From Alloscardovia macacae (lineage in GTDB: Bacteria; Actinomycetota; Actinomycetes; Actinomycetales; Bifidobacteriaceae), in the NCBI RefSeq assembly GCF_002259705.1, contig NZ_MWWT01000008.1, positions 124,001-188,000 on the forward strand: DNA of 64,000 nucleotides, read 5' to 3'. Below, piece after piece: positions 37,170 to 47,563 of the stretch. How positions within the stretch are numbered: the stretch's first letter is position 1; the number at the start of each line of letters is the position of its first letter. The notes beneath the pieces are model-generated. The model did not search any database. It was not told where the DNA came from and worked only from the letters and a program-made list of their open reading frames with translations. The position numbers and the translations under genes are program-made.

Positions 37170-37216
37170 ATAAGTAAGAGGGGAAGCACGCGTACGGCGC
37201 TTCCCCTCTTACTTAT
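37170..37216. terminator. 18-bp perfect hairpin between adhesin and exporter genes
   Basis: 37170-37187 and 37199-37216 pair over 18 bases with an 11-base loop. No T-run follows on the minus strand, but it lies directly after the adhesin stop and is the likely end of that transcript. Confidence 0.65.
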
Positions 37217-37231
37217 GTCAATTTTTCCCTT

Positions 37232-40200
37232 TTACTTCGTGTGTTCTCTCCTCCTCATCTGGAGCGTGACTCCTGCCGTGGACAGAAGAAGAATCAGCAC
37301 GAGACCAGTCGCGACGTTCACGCCTGTCTTCGCTAGTACTGGCTTCTTCTCAGGAGTACCCGTATTCACAGTCGGAACCTCAGTCACAGGCTCAGCTACA
37401 GGCGCATACTCGACTGTCACCTCTGTATCTTCTATCGCCTTCGCCTCTGCCACACTCTCGAGAGACGCCGTGTATCCTTCCACAGGGTCTAACGCAAGCT
37501 TCGCAAAGAGTCCTTCAGACCACGCGCCCTCCGACACTTCGCTCGTGGCGAGATCCTTCTCATTCACGCGAGTCAGCTCCACAGTCTGCACCACATCATC
37601 CTTCAGCTTCTTACCCGTAACCTTATCGATGAAATGAATACGACGCGTATACGACTGCTTCTGCTCGACACTGACCACAGCATGATCAAACCACACCGTA
37701 AACTCAGTATCCTCCGTCGCAGAAGAATCGGACAAGCCAGGCACATCCGCAATCGAACGCACATACCGCTCACTCGACGGAACACGCACCACAGGCCACA
37801 CACCAGACGACCACGAATCCCCCTCAAGCACACCCGACTGAGCATTCACCCGAGCAGAATGCTCCACCGTCGCTGTATCCTTCTGATCATCAGCAACCTT
37901 CGCATTCGTCGCCCGATCACGGAAATGCACCACACGCATCACCGTTTTCGACTCTCGATTACCCACACCCACGACACGAGTCACAGGGCGAGAAACCGTG
38001 CGCTGAGCACTTGTAGACTGGAGATTATTCTCATCGTGGTTAAAAGAATACGTCGTCACTTTCTCAGACTTACCCTCTTGACCCTCAGTCTTCACCTTCT
38101 GTACACCATACCCAAGGCTCGAATCCGCCTCAAAACGCGTCTCAAAACCTACCGACGACTGCTCACTCGCATCCTTCGGAATGTAATAGAACACCACACT
38201 CACCCGATCCGTAGACGATAATGTCCCCCTCGCATTATCCGGCATAAATGCCAGCCTATAGCCCTCAGGAACCTTCCCCTCATCCAAAGACTTAGCCTCA
38301 TACGAGTCACCCACACGAGTATCCAGCTTCACCGGATCGACAATATCAGACTGAGTATTATCCGCCTTCACCTGCACATAACGAGCAGACACATGACCAG
38401 CAGTCCACCCATACTCCACAGGAACCCTAGCCACATTATCACTCGAATCCACATCACCCAACGCATCAATACGTGTGACTAGGTCATAGCTTGCCTTCGG
38501 CAAATCCTTATCCGCCACCACAACCAGCGACACATCCAAACTACCACCAATAGGCAAGAACGGAACACTACCCGTCATCACCCCCTTAGACGTATCCCAC
38601 ATCCAGTCCGACGGACACTGCGCACCACTATGAGACACACACGACGGCTTCGCAGACGGGTCTTTCAGACTCAAACCATACATCGGAACAGTCAACGACA
38701 ACGGCGCATTACGCACAAAACCAGCCGAATTACGCACCGTCGACGACAACACCACATCCTCACCACGCTTCGGAGACTGAGTCGAGGCAGCAGCAGAAAT
38801 GGATGGAGAATTACAGATAAACGTCGTCTTCAGAGGGTTATATGTTTCTCCAAAATCTTCGATACCATGAGCCAGAGTGAAAACTCCACCTAGAGGACAC
38901 GAGAAGACTGGATGTACTGTCATGCTTATTCTCATCTGCGAATGTCCCTTCAGCTGTACACGGCGCGGAAGATCATTCCACAGTAGCGTAGATTCTCTAT
39001 TCCAGTAGGTATGAATCCAGTCTATATCACGAAAATCTGCATTCCATGCAGTATCTGAGTTCACTTTTTTATGGGTAAATGGGCACACCGTTTCACCTCG
39101 AGTCTCACATACCAAATCCGCAGTGTAGGAATAATTCAGGGGTCTACCTTCGAGCTTATCCCCCAAATATAGTGTGGTATCACTGTCACCATCATTCGTA
39201 TAGGTGTAGGTATACGTCACAGATTCACCACGTACTGCTTTGTGCTTATCTACGTGCGATTCCTCCTTGACAGGACGTACATTACACGCAGTATCCACGT
39301 GCACATGTCCAGTTTTTTCTTCGTGTGTAGGGTCAGCATTATACTCATCTAGGTCACTAACTAGCTGGGGGTGTAGTCCTATCGCATAATACAATGAGGC
39401 TCCGCCACATGTCAGGTCTACTGATACGGGTATAATCAGAGTTATGGAACTTCCCGCTGGCAAATCTAGCTTTTGCTCCGTTCCACCTATGAGACTGCGT
39501 CCTTTCAGCTCGTCTAGATTCGTTTCGAACTGCGCATCTGGTATACGCTGTCTTTTCTGAGACGCCCACGCCGGACATACTGCCCCACCTACTGCAGTAC
39601 ATGTCATCATGTAAGTGGCATCAGTAGAGAAGTGATTCTTCATGGCAGAGAAGTCTCCATGATCATCATCAGACAGATAGAATTGATCATATACGGGAAC
39701 GTTTTTGAGATCACGCCCACTGGTATTTGTGAACGTAACCGTAGTTACACGACTAGGCGAATCAGAAGTTTCCGGATTCTCTACTTTTTGGCTTATCTCT
39801 ATGTCGCGGTCATCTACGCACTCGTGAAGTACATCAAGCTGAGAAGTCACACTATCTGTTCCATTCCCCGACCGTAAGCTCTCGTGAAGATGCTCAGCAC
39901 CTTGCGTATCACCATTCTGTATAAAAAAGACACTATGCTGAATCTGTACATGATCCTTCTGTATACCGCACGGGAGCATCAGCTTCATATCGATATCAAA
40001 AGTAAGAGATGAACGAGCAGGAATGGAGATAAAGTTATTCAGTACTTCCGTTCCACCTCCATAGAGATTATTATCTTCGAAAGCCTCTGTCTCAATCCCC
40101 CACGCATCCGTATGGAATCTCCTCGTCAGTGTCTTCTCGAGCAAACGACAGATAGCCTTTCCGGTAGTAGTACACTCCGTATGGAATGTGATATACCCGT

Positions 40201-40966
40201 TCTCCTCCATGTTCGGAAGGTTCGTCAGCTTTAATCCACTGACCGCTCGCCCATTCACGTACGAATCTCTATCCGTAGTATTCGTATACGTCACCGTATA
40301 ATGCTGAACTTCTCCATATGTAAAAGACTTCTTCGTCTGCTGCACTGATATCTCAGGCTCGTTTCCTGTACTGATACGAAACTCAGAAGTCACACTATTA
40401 TTTCCCGGGAGGACGTCCTGCGAAGCACTCACCGTAGCTGTGATTCTCGACTGTTCCTGAGATATCTCAAAAGGATAACGCCCATAGAGTGTAAAGACCA
40501 TGCTCTTTCCGGCTGGTAGAGAAATACGAGCTGAAAAAGTTTGCGCCCCATGGTCCTCTCCATCAGTTTTCTTCACCTCCTTGACATAGGGGACTCCATC
40601 ATCCACATGCGTACATATGAGGTCGACTTCCGAATTCTGCGCACCGTTATCAAGCTTCACGCTCAGCTCAGCATCGGAGACGTCCTTTGTGCCAGTATTC
40701 TTCACTGTGATGTGATTTTCGAGCTTACTTCCCATAAGCACGCTACCAGAACCACCACTCATCTCTACCGCGAGATCCACTCCTTGAGTGCGTACACCAG
40801 CCGATGGAGTATTCTCCCCAGTTTCTGCCGCATACGCAGATGGCACTCCTCGCCACACACCACCCGTCATTCCCGAAGATACCGGTCCGACTGTGAGTCC
40901 TGCACACAGGATAGCGAGCACTACCCCATATCCGACTGCTCTCCTTCTTCTCTCTCTAAGCTTCAT
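37232..40966 (-). CDS. Large sortase-anchored adhesin with MucBP-like repeats
   Basis: 1244 residues. The signal peptide runs to about residue 46 ('SAYAAET'). About 50-870 are repeated Ig-like modules of the CARDB/DUF11 kind ('VTYTYTYTNDGDSDTTLYLGD', 'HYTVTYTNTTDRDS'). Residues about 1015-1190 hold two mucin-binding-like repeats ('MRVVHFRDRATNAKVADDQKDTATV' and 'RRIHFIDKVTGKKLKDDVVQTVEL'). The C-terminus has LAKTG, a hydrophobic helix and RRREHTK, a variant sortase signal. AAGGAGG precedes the ATG. Codon choice changes along the gene: 37.6-38.8 kb (C-terminal part) differs from 38.8-41 kb, suggesting mosaic origin. No sortase gene is in the window. Confidence 0.88.
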   Translation of the reverse strand: MKLRERRRRAVGYGVVLAILCAGLTVGPVSSGMTGGVWRGVPSAYAAETGENTPSAGVRTQGVDLAVEMSGGSGSVLMGSKLENHITVKNTGTKDVSDAELSVKLDNGAQNSEVDLICTHVDDGVPYVKEVKKTDGEDHGAQTFSARISLPAGKSMVFTLYGRYPFEISQEQSRITATVSASQDVLPGNNSVTSEFRISTGNEPEISVQQTKKSFTYGEVQHYTVTYTNTTDRDSYVNGRAVSGLKLTNLPNMEENGYITFHTECTTTGKAICRLLEKTLTRRFHTDAWGIETEAFEDNNLYGGGTEVLNNFISIPARSSLTFDIDMKLMLPCGIQKDHVQIQHSVFFIQNGDTQGAEHLHESLRSGNGTDSVTSQLDVLHECVDDRDIEISQKVENPETSDSPSRVTTVTFTNTSGRDLKNVPVYDQFYLSDDDHGDFSAMKNHFSTDATYMMTCTAVGGAVCPAWASQKRQRIPDAQFETNLDELKGRSLIGGTEQKLDLPAGSSITLIIPVSVDLTCGGASLYYAIGLHPQLVSDLDEYNADPTHEEKTGHVHVDTACNVRPVKEESHVDKHKAVRGESVTYTYTYTNDGDSDTTLYLGDKLEGRPLNYSYTADLVCETRGETVCPFTHKKVNSDTAWNADFRDIDWIHTYWNRESTLLWNDLPRRVQLKGHSQMRISMTVHPVFSCPLGGVFTLAHGIEDFGETYNPLKTTFICNSPSISAAASTQSPKRGEDVVLSSTVRNSAGFVRNAPLSLTVPMYGLSLKDPSAKPSCVSHSGAQCPSDWMWDTSKGVMTGSVPFLPIGGSLDVSLVVVADKDLPKASYDLVTRIDALGDVDSSDNVARVPVEYGWTAGHVSARYVQVKADNTQSDIVDPVKLDTRVGDSYEAKSLDEGKVPEGYRLAFMPDNARGTLSSTDRVSVVFYYIPKDASEQSSVGFETRFEADSSLGYGVQKVKTEGQEGKSEKVTTYSFNHDENNLQSTSAQRTVSRPVTRVVGVGNRESKTVMRVVHFRDRATNAKVADDQKDTATVEHSARVNAQSGVLEGDSWSSGVWPVVRVPSSERYVRSIADVPGLSDSSATEDTEFTVWFDHAVVSVEQKQSYTRRIHFIDKVTGKKLKDDVVQTVELTRVNEKDLATSEVSEGAWSEGLFAKLALDPVEGYTASLESVAEAKAIEDTEVTVEYAPVAEPVTEVPTVNTGTPEKKPVLAKTGVNVATGLVLILLLSTAGVTLQMRRREHTK

Positions 40967-41097
40967 AGTCTAACCTCCTTATAGCGTCTGTGCTACAAAG
41001 CTTTACCCACTCCCTTGAGGCTTCTTATTTAGTTGCCTACCTTACATTATATTTGTATTCATCGACCACGAAGTCCTGCTCATCCATAAAAAAATGG

Positions 41098-41236
41098 GGC
41101 TTATAGGCAATTTTGTGTTGCTTTAGAATTGGTTGTGGGGCCCCAATAAACCAGAAAGAAACTTATCACCCCCTCAAACCCCAACAAACACAACACCTAA
41201 CAAGCAAAATAAGCAACACAAAAATGCCTATAAGCC
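41098..41236. repeat. Large palindrome IR4 (26-bp arms, one mismatch), CAA-rich
   Basis: Arms 41098-41123 and 41211-41236 pair over 25 of 26 bases around an 87-base interior. Read on the minus strand the hairpin is followed by CCCCATTTTTTTA, as in a terminator. The plus-strand interior is full of CAA, a trimer otherwise avoided here, and has almost no G after 41160. It could be a small mobile element, an RNA or a terminator ahead of the adhesin. Confidence 0.8.
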
Positions 41237-41241
41237 ACAAA

Positions 41242-41280
41242 ATGAGGGACTGTATCTCTACGATACAGTCCCTCATTTTT
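41242..41280. terminator. Terminator after ribF
   Basis: GAGGGACTGTATC pairs with GATACAGTCCCTC around a short loop, with ATTTTTA on the plus side and ATTTTG on the minus side. It ends the nusA-ribF region. Confidence 0.8.
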
Positions 41281-41319
41281 ATTCATCCTTGCGTCACACC
41301 GCGCTAGTATTTACACGTC

Positions 41320-42489
41320 TTACGCCTCCAGCGCCTCCCGCGCAGCATCCACATCACGTTTCATCTGCTCCACGAGCGCGTCTGCACCTTCGAAGGTCAC
41401 CATAGGCCGCAAGTAGGAGACGAACTCTACGCGCACCGACGCATCGTAAATATCAAACCCTTCCGGCGCATCGAGGCAGTATACTTCCACGAAGCGCGAC
41501 CCGTCCTGCTCAAAGGTAGAATTGACACCTACAGAAATGGCAGCCGCGTACCGCTCCCCCGAACCCGAGCCCGAGCGCTCCCCCGAGCCGAGCACGGTCA
41601 GATACCCGGCGTACACGCCATCCACCGGCACGAAACCGCGGATATCCGCCATATTCGCCGTCGGGAAGCCCAGCTCGCGACCGCGCGCCTGACCATGCGC
41701 CACCGTCGCGTCGATGCTATGCGCGCGGCCGAGGATCTCCGCCGCATCGCGCACGCAACCGCGAGCCAGCAGGAAGCGCACCATAGACGAACTGTACTCG
41801 CGCACCGCCACCGAACGCTGCTTCTTACTCCACGCGCGCAGCTGCGCCTTCGTCATGCCCGTCAGCGGATTCGACGGCTCGCTCTCGATGCCGCTCTTCA
41901 CGCCGCTTTCGATGCCGTTCACGCCCTCGTATCCTGCCCCCGCTTCCGGCACCACATACTGCACCTCGCGCGGCAGATAGATGCCCGCCGGACCGAAATC
42001 ATCCACGACGTCGAGTTCGAAGACGCCCGTCGCGCCGCTGAGCTTACGAATAGCGGCGATGTCCCCCTCGCGCCCCTTACCCATGGTCGCATCCGAGCCG
42101 AGCACGAGCGTGCGCATGCCGAGTTTACCCACGAGTTGACCGAGGAAGAAGATGTACGTGCGCGCGGCGAAGGCCAGCGTATAGCGCACGACGAGCGCGT
42201 AGTCGAAGCCCGCTTGGTCCATCAATTCGAGCCGCTGCTCGAGGCTCATCACTGCCTGCGTGTCGCGCTCGAGCCCCGCGTGGACCACGCCCGGACGCGG
42301 ATCGAACGTAATGGCCACGCTCGGCACGTCATGCGTGTGCGCGAGCTCGACGGCCCGCGCGAGCACCGCCTGATGCCCGCGGTGGACACCGTCGAAACTG
42401 CCGATGGTCACGACTGCGCGCTTATCCTCGCTCAGAGTCGGCCACGCGACTATGCCCTGTTCGTCTGGTTCGAGTCGAAGTATTTCCAT
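41320..42489 (-). CDS. ribF: Bifunctional riboflavin kinase / FAD synthetase
   Basis: 389 residues, longer than the usual 310-330. The N-terminal nucleotidyltransferase has 'VVTIGSFDGVHRGHQAVLARA' and the C-terminal flavokinase has 'GRELGFPTANM' and 'VYAGYLTV'. Insertions rich in Gly/Ser/Glu near residues 185-210 and 325 account for the extra length. It follows truB by 12 bp, and AAAGGA precedes the ATG. It supplies FMN and FAD. Confidence 0.94.
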   Translation of the reverse strand: MEILRLEPDEQGIVAWPTLSEDKRAVVTIGSFDGVHRGHQAVLARAVELAHTHDVPSVAITFDPRPGVVHAGLERDTQAVMSLEQRLELMDQAGFDYALVVRYTLAFAARTYIFFLGQLVGKLGMRTLVLGSDATMGKGREGDIAAIRKLSGATGVFELDVVDDFGPAGIYLPREVQYVVPEAGAGYEGVNGIESGVKSGIESEPSNPLTGMTKAQLRAWSKKQRSVAVREYSSSMVRFLLARGCVRDAAEILGRAHSIDATVAHGQARGRELGFPTANMADIRGFVPVDGVYAGYLTVLGSGERSGSGSGERYAAAISVGVNSTFEQDGSRFVEVYCLDAPEGFDIYDASVRVEFVSYLRPMVTFEGADALVEQMKRDVDAAREALEA

Positions 42490-42501
42490 ACGTTCATTCC
42501 T

Positions 42502-43518
42502 TTATGCTGTCTGTGTGGCGAGGCGTGCGAGCTCCTCGGCGGTCATAAAAACGGTGGACGGCTTCGCGAGGTTCGGCTTCCACGGCTCGACGAGCGCCAT
42601 CAGCTGCCCGCGGTACAGCGCCGCGGTCAGCGTCTTCACGCTCGTCTTCAGCGGCCGCCCGAAGCAGATGTCCACCGCTTGCTGCGCCGTCAGTTCGCGT
42701 ACCGGCAGAACTGCGCGGGCGGCATCTGCTGGGAGAATGACTTTTTCTGCCAATTTTTCCTCATTCTCCTTCAGCTCTTTCGAAGCCTGAGCCTTCGTGC
42801 GCTGGACTACCTCGCCATCTTTCTGAGTGAATTCATAGCTCTGGGCAGTCATGTGGATGGTCTTCTGACTGTCCGCGTCAAACATTCCCACGCGCGTGCG
42901 ACGCAGCATGGTCAGGTACCCGCCCACATGGAGCAGCTCGCCGAGATCACGGCCGAGTGCGCGAATATAGGTACCAGCAGAGCAGGTGACTGTGGCATCC
43001 ACGTCGAGGTACGTACCCTCGCTTTCGTAGACGCAGCGCACGTCTGTTACGGTAAAGTCCTCGATGGTTACAGGATTTGCGTCCAGCTGGACGTCCTGCC
43101 CGTTCCGAGCGAGGTCATAGGCGCGCTGACCGTGAATTTTCTTCGCGGAGTACGTGCTCGGCACCTGGAGGATATCTCCTGTGAGGTGCTCGGCTATAGC
43201 ACGCTCGATGTCCTCGCGCGTGATGGTAGTGACGTCTGCTTCTGGGGTACGCGTGATGTCTCCATCTGCGTCATCCGTGGTGGACGTGGCACCGAGACGG
43301 ATAGTCGTCTCGTAGGTCTTACTCGCTCCCACGAGAGAGTTCAGCAGACGCGTGGCTGCACCGAAACCGATGACGAGTACTCCTGTGGCCATAGGGTCGA
43401 GAGTGCCGGCATGTCCCACTTTCTTCGTATGGAGCAAGCCACGGCAGGCTGCGACCACATCATGACTGGTCACGCCTTTCGGCTTGTCTACGATGATGAC
43501 TCCGCTGGAATGTTTCAC
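42502..43518 (-). CDS. truB: tRNA pseudouridine(55) synthase
   Basis: 338 residues. It makes pseudouridine 55 in tRNA. 'GVIIVDKPKGVTSHDVV' and the catalytic region 'KVGHAGTLDPMATGVLVIGFGAATR' contain the nucleophilic Asp. A C-terminal tail near 235-260 is Lys/Glu-rich and one copy of the dispersed 14-mer encodes part of it. The start is GTG with AAAAGGA upstream. It lies between rbfA (10 bp) and ribF (12 bp), a conserved order. Confidence 0.95.
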   Translation of the reverse strand: MKHSSGVIIVDKPKGVTSHDVVAACRGLLHTKKVGHAGTLDPMATGVLVIGFGAATRLLNSLVGASKTYETTIRLGATSTTDDADGDITRTPEADVTTITREDIERAIAEHLTGDILQVPSTYSAKKIHGQRAYDLARNGQDVQLDANPVTIEDFTVTDVRCVYESEGTYLDVDATVTCSAGTYIRALGRDLGELLHVGGYLTMLRRTRVGMFDADSQKTIHMTAQSYEFTQKDGEVVQRTKAQASKELKENEEKLAEKVILPADAARAVLPVRELTAQQAVDICFGRPLKTSVKTLTAALYRGQLMALVEPWKPNLAKPSTVFMTAEELARLATQTA

Positions 43519-43528
43519 GTGAATCCTT

Positions 43529-44116
43529 TTACTCGGCTTCTGGCTCGGCTTCTGGTTCGTCCGCGGACTCGACGTCGTCCGAGTCGTCGTCGATGATGAT
43601 GGTCATGTCGAAATCATCGTCGTCGTCATCCCAGTCATCGTCGTCGAAGGAGATGTCCATTCCCCCGTCTTCGTCTACCGCTTCTTCCTTATGCTTATAC
43701 GGGTCTGCCTCACCAGCGTACTGCGCATTTTCACGCAGCTTCGCGAGCTCTTCGTCGCGCTTGCGTGCGATGACGAGTACGTCATCCACTTCTGCTGCCT
43801 GCCCCTGCAGTGCGTCGAAAACAAAGAAGAGCTGCGGAGTCAGGCGCAGTCCTGCCTTGCGTCCCACCATGGTGCGCAAGTGTCCCTGTGCCTGGCGCAG
43901 TGCCTGTGCTGCACGCTTCTTCTGCCCATCCTCACGACCTTCCTGGCCGTAAATGGTCCAGAAGATGCGTGCCTGCTGCATGTCATTCGTCACACGCACT
44001 TCGGTGATGGTCACGCCACGCAGGCGTGGATCATGAATGTCCTTTTCGAGCGCTGTGGCCACGACGCGCTGGATAAGGCCAGCGATACGCACAGAGCGCG
44101 GATTCGTTCCTGCCAT
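43529..44116 (-). CDS. rbfA: Ribosome-binding factor A
   Basis: 195 residues. It assists 30S maturation. The KH-like core is 'SVRIAGLIQRVVATALEKDIHDPRLRGVTITEVRVTNDMQQARIFWTI' and 'LRTMVGRKAGLRLTPQLFFVFDALQGQAAEVDDVL'. From about residue 140 an Asp/Glu tail ('DDDDWDDDDDDFD') is added, encoded by a run of GAT/GAC codons. Such tails occur in related actinobacteria. It is separated from infB by a terminator. Confidence 0.94.
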   Translation of the reverse strand: MAGTNPRSVRIAGLIQRVVATALEKDIHDPRLRGVTITEVRVTNDMQQARIFWTIYGQEGREDGQKKRAAQALRQAQGHLRTMVGRKAGLRLTPQLFFVFDALQGQAAEVDDVLVIARKRDEELAKLRENAQYAGEADPYKHKEEAVDEDGGMDISFDDDDWDDDDDDFDMTIIIDDDSDDVESADEPEAEPEAE

Positions 44117-44158
44117 GAATTGGTCTTTCTCTAAAAAAATCTATCGTTTTACCGCGAA

Positions 44159-44195
44159 AAGGCAGCCGAACTCGAAAACGCAGTTCGGCTGCCTT
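44159..44195 (-). terminator. Terminator between infB and rbfA
   Basis: AAGGCAGCCGAACT and AGTTCGGCTGCCTT form a perfect 14-bp stem with a 9-base loop, followed by TTCG on the minus strand. It probably lowers read-through into rbfA-truB-ribF. Confidence 0.8.
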
Positions 44196-44216
44196 CGCCT
44201 TCAGAAAGCGCGAACG

Positions 44217-47200
44217 CTAGACGCGTGCCACTTCCTGCATCTCGAACGTCTCGATGACGTCGCCTATCTGGATGTCGTTAAAGCTGCCGAGGTTAATACC
44301 TGCCTCGTAGCCCTCGGTGACCTCCGTGACGTCGTCCTTGAAACGACGCAGCGTGGAAATCTCGAGGTCATTAAACGTGACGACACCATTACGCATGATG
44401 CGTGCCTTCGTACCGCGCTTCACGGTACCGTCTTCGACCTTCACACCAGCGATGTTACCGAACTTCGACGAACGGAAGATCTCACGGATCTCCGAATGCG
44501 AGGTCACGACTTCCTCATACTCCGGCTTGAGCATACCCTTCAGAGATGCCTCGATCTCCTCGATAGCCTTATAGATGACGGAGTAGTAACGCACGTCTAC
44601 GCCCTCACGCTCAGCGAGGTCGCCCACCTGACGGCTCGGACGCACGTTAAAGCCGATGATGACAGCCTTATCCACAGTAGCGAGGTTCACGTCGTTCTGC
44701 GTGATAGCACCTACACCGCGGTGGATGACCTGGATGCCGACCTCGTCGCTGACCTCGATCTTCATGAGGGACTCTTCCAGAGCCTCCACAGAACCAGAAG
44801 AGTCACCCTTAATAATGACGTTCAGCATATCCACTTCGGACTTCGCGAACTGTTCCTTCAGGTTCTCCAGCGAGACGACCTTATGGCGGCGAGCCAGCTG
44901 TGCAGCACGCTCAGACGCTTCACGCTTTTCTGCGATCTGGCGAGCAGTGCGGTCATCTGCTGCTACGAGGAAGAGATCACCTGCGGTAGGAACCGAGGTC
45001 AGACCGAGCACTGCCACTGGGCGAGATGGGGTGGCCTCCTGGAGGTTATTCCCATTCTCATCGAGCAGTGCACGAACGCGACCGTACGACTTTCCAGCCA
45101 CGATGGAGTCTCCCACGTGCAGAGTACCCTGCTGAACTAGGACTGTAGCCACTGCACCGCGGCCCTTATCCAGACGCGCTTCCACGGTAGCACCGCGTGC
45201 GTCTGCTTCAGGGTTCGCGCGCAGATCCAGCGTAGCGTCTGCGGTAAGAAGCACTGCTTCGAGCAGCTTATCGATGTTCAGACCCTGCTTCGCGGAGATG
45301 TCCACGAACATGGTGTCTCCACCGTATTCTTCTGGTACGAGGCCGAACTCGGTGAGCTGACCGCGCACCTTATCTGGGTTCGCGCCCTCCACATCGATCT
45401 TATTCACAGCCACCACGACTGGCACGTTCGCAGCCTGAGCGTGGTTTATAGCTTCCACAGTCTGAGGCATGACACCATCATCTGCAGCGACCACGAGGAT
45501 GGCCACATCCGTGAGTTCCGCACCACGAGCACGCATAGCGGTAAACGCTTCGTGACCTGGAGTATCCAGGAAGGTAATGCGACGGTCGATGTCATTCAGC
45601 GTGACATGAATCTGGTATGCACCGATACGCTGGGTAATGCCACCAGCTTCGGACTTAATAACGTTCGTCTTACGGATGGTATCCAGCAGGCGCGTCTTAC
45701 CGTGATCCACGTGACCCATGACGGTGACCACTGGTGGACGTGGAACGAGCTTATCCTCGTCTTCTTCTGCATCCAGGTCGATGTCGAACTGCTGGAGCAG
45801 TGCGCGGTCTTCTTCTTCCGCGGACACGATCTTAATGTTCCAGCCGATCTCCTCACCCAGAACAGCAAACGTGTCTGCATCCAGAGACTGCGTAGCCGTG
45901 GCCATCTCTCCCAGGTGGAAGAGTACCGTGACCAGGCTTGCTGCATTCACGTTTATCTTATCGCCCAGATCCGAGAGGGTAGCACCCTGTGGTAGCTGAA
46001 CAGTCTGACCGTTACCGGATGGGATGCGTACACCACCGATAACTGGTGCTTTCAGCTCTTCGAACTCCTGGCGCTTATTCCTCAGAGCTGCCTTACGGGA
46101 CTTCGAGGACTTCGCTCCCTGGCGTCCGAATGCACCAGCTGCGCCACCGCGACCACCGCGACCACCGCGTGCTGGACCGTTCGACGGAGCGGACATGCCG
46201 CCGCCGTTACCACCGTTCGCGCCACCGCCGAAACGACCGCGACCGCCTCCGTTACCAGAGCCTGCGCCCTGTCCTGGACGCGGACCGCCGCTTCCGCCAC
46301 GGTTACCCCACTTCGAGCCGCCGTTACCACCGCGACCGCCTGCAGGACCCTGACCCATGCCCTGTCCTGGGCGTGGAGCGCCTGGGCGTGGTGCACCTGG
46401 GCGTGGGCCGCCATTACCGCGACCACCGCGGCCATTACCGCCACCGTTACCAGCGTTCGCGTGCTGACCGGCACCCTGGCCCTGACCTGGACGTGGACGA
46501 CCACCGCGACCGCGACGACCGCCATTACCCTGATCATCACGACCATTCCCATTCGCGCCACCCACGCCTGGGCGGCTCATAGGGTGTGGACGAGGGATGT
46601 CTCCAGGTGTAGGCGTGGAGCCCATGCGCTGCTTGCTCATGAATGGGTTATTTCCTGGGCGTGGAGCCGACGCATTCGCACGGCTGCGTGGCTTCGGAAT
46701 ACCTGGGGTGGCGTTCTGCTCACCGTTCTGGCGTGGCTTTGCGCTCTGCGCAGGCTGATCCTGTCCTGGCTTCTGCTGAGACTGCTGAGCGTGCTGAGCC
46801 TGCTGACGAGCCGGAGCCTGCTGGAACAGTGGCTCGTTCTGCTTCTGATGTGCAGACTTCTGAGGCTTTTGAGCCTTAGGCTTCGTATTCTGTATATTCT
46901 GTGCTGCCTTCTCCCCTGCTGCCGCTGCGCGGTTTGCTGCAGGATTCACAGAAGACATGGCTGCGCGTGCCACCGCGGCACGTGGAGATGGAGCTGCAGA
47001 GCGCGCTGGCTTCTGGCTCGCTGGAGTAGCAGCCTGAGCAGCTGGCTTTGCTGCAGGCTTCGCACTGCCTGCTGGTACTGCTGGCTTAGCAGCAGACTGA
47101 GTCTGAGAGTTCTGAGCGGCTCCGGACTTATCCTGTCCGAACTCCGCATTCAGCTTCCGCACCACCGGTGCTTCCACTGTAGACGATGCAGACTTCACGA

Positions 47201-47288
47201 ATTCGCCCATATCCTTGAGCTTAGCAAGTACTGTCTTGCTGTCTACACCGAATTGCTTCGCAAGTTCATATACGCGTGCTTTTGGCAC
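44217..47288 (-). CDS. infB: Translation initiation factor IF-2
   Basis: 1023 residues. The N-terminal IF2N motif '[28 protein letters not shown]' is followed by about 350 residues of Ala/Pro/Gln and then Gly/Arg/Asn-rich low complexity, longer than in most bacteria. The GTPase core has G1 'GHVDHGKT', 'DTPGHEAF' and 'NKID', then domains II-IV ending '[15 protein letters not shown]'. The start is GTG with AGGAG upstream. It places initiator tRNA on the ribosome. Confidence 0.97.
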   Translation of the reverse strand: MPKARVYELAKQFGVDSKTVLAKLKDMGEFVKSASSTVEAPVVRKLNAEFGQDKSGAAQNSQTQSAAKPAVPAGSAKPAAKPAAQAATPASQKPARSAAPSPRAAVARAAMSSVNPAANRAAAAGEKAAQNIQNTKPKAQKPQKSAHQKQNEPLFQQAPARQQAQHAQQSQQKPGQDQPAQSAKPRQNGEQNATPGIPKPRSRANASAPRPGNNPFMSKQRMGSTPTPGDIPRPHPMSRPGVGGANGNGRDDQGNGGRRGRGGRPRPGQGQGAGQHANAGNGGGNGRGGRGNGGPRPGAPRPGAPRPGQGMGQGPAGGRGGNGGSKWGNRGGSGGPRPGQGAGSGNGGGRGRFGGGANGGNGGGMSAPSNGPARGGRGGRGGAAGAFGRQGAKSSKSRKAALRNKRQEFEELKAPVIGGVRIPSGNGQTVQLPQGATLSDLGDKINVNAASLVTVLFHLGEMATATQSLDADTFAVLGEEIGWNIKIVSAEEEDRALLQQFDIDLDAEEDEDKLVPRPPVVTVMGHVDHGKTRLLDTIRKTNVIKSEAGGITQRIGAYQIHVTLNDIDRRITFLDTPGHEAFTAMRARGAELTDVAILVVAADDGVMPQTVEAINHAQAANVPVVVAVNKIDVEGANPDKVRGQLTEFGLVPEEYGGDTMFVDISAKQGLNIDKLLEAVLLTADATLDLRANPEADARGATVEARLDKGRGAVATVLVQQGTLHVGDSIVAGKSYGRVRALLDENGNNLQEATPSRPVAVLGLTSVPTAGDLFLVAADDRTARQIAEKREASERAAQLARRHKVVSLENLKEQFAKSEVDMLNVIIKGDSSGSVEALEESLMKIEVSDEVGIQVIHRGVGAITQNDVNLATVDKAVIIGFNVRPSRQVGDLAEREGVDVRYYSVIYKAIEEIEASLKGMLKPEYEEVVTSHSEIREIFRSSKFGNIAGVKVEDGTVKRGTKARIMRNGVVTFNDLEISTLRRFKDDVTEVTEGYEAGINLGSFNDIQIGDVIETFEMQEVARV

Positions 47289-47563
47289 ATTTTCTCCTTT
47301 ACTAGCGCCGCGTGTGAACTGCTCGCAGCGCTTATATGAGTATGGCTAACGTATCCTGTCTCATCGCAGTGTGACCATGATCGTATTACCTCGTCTCAAA
47401 AAAACAGTGATGTGGTATCACAAAACTCTTCCTATCATACTGAAGGATATGTACGAGAGAGCCTATGATACAGCTGAAATCATCCGGGCGTGTCGCGCGC
47501 ACTGACGTCTGTAATGACCAGAACACGCGCGGCACGCTACCTGAGATGATGTCTTTCGTGCGG

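Noticed and set aside
41098-41236. Retron or inteins/RNA-directed element
   Set aside because: The long inverted repeat recalls a retron RNA, but no reverse transcriptase is nearby; kept only as an unexplained palindrome.
42749-42762. 14-mer in truB explained by a conserved Glu-Glu-Lys-Leu-Ala peptide
   Set aside because: The same 14-mer appears antisense in other genes and in spacers, so a peptide explanation fails for the set as a whole.
47289-47563. ylxR-like gene between nusA and infB
   Set aside because: The spacer has a short open frame on the minus strand that overlaps the nusA end, but none of the YlxR residues; no credible start site.
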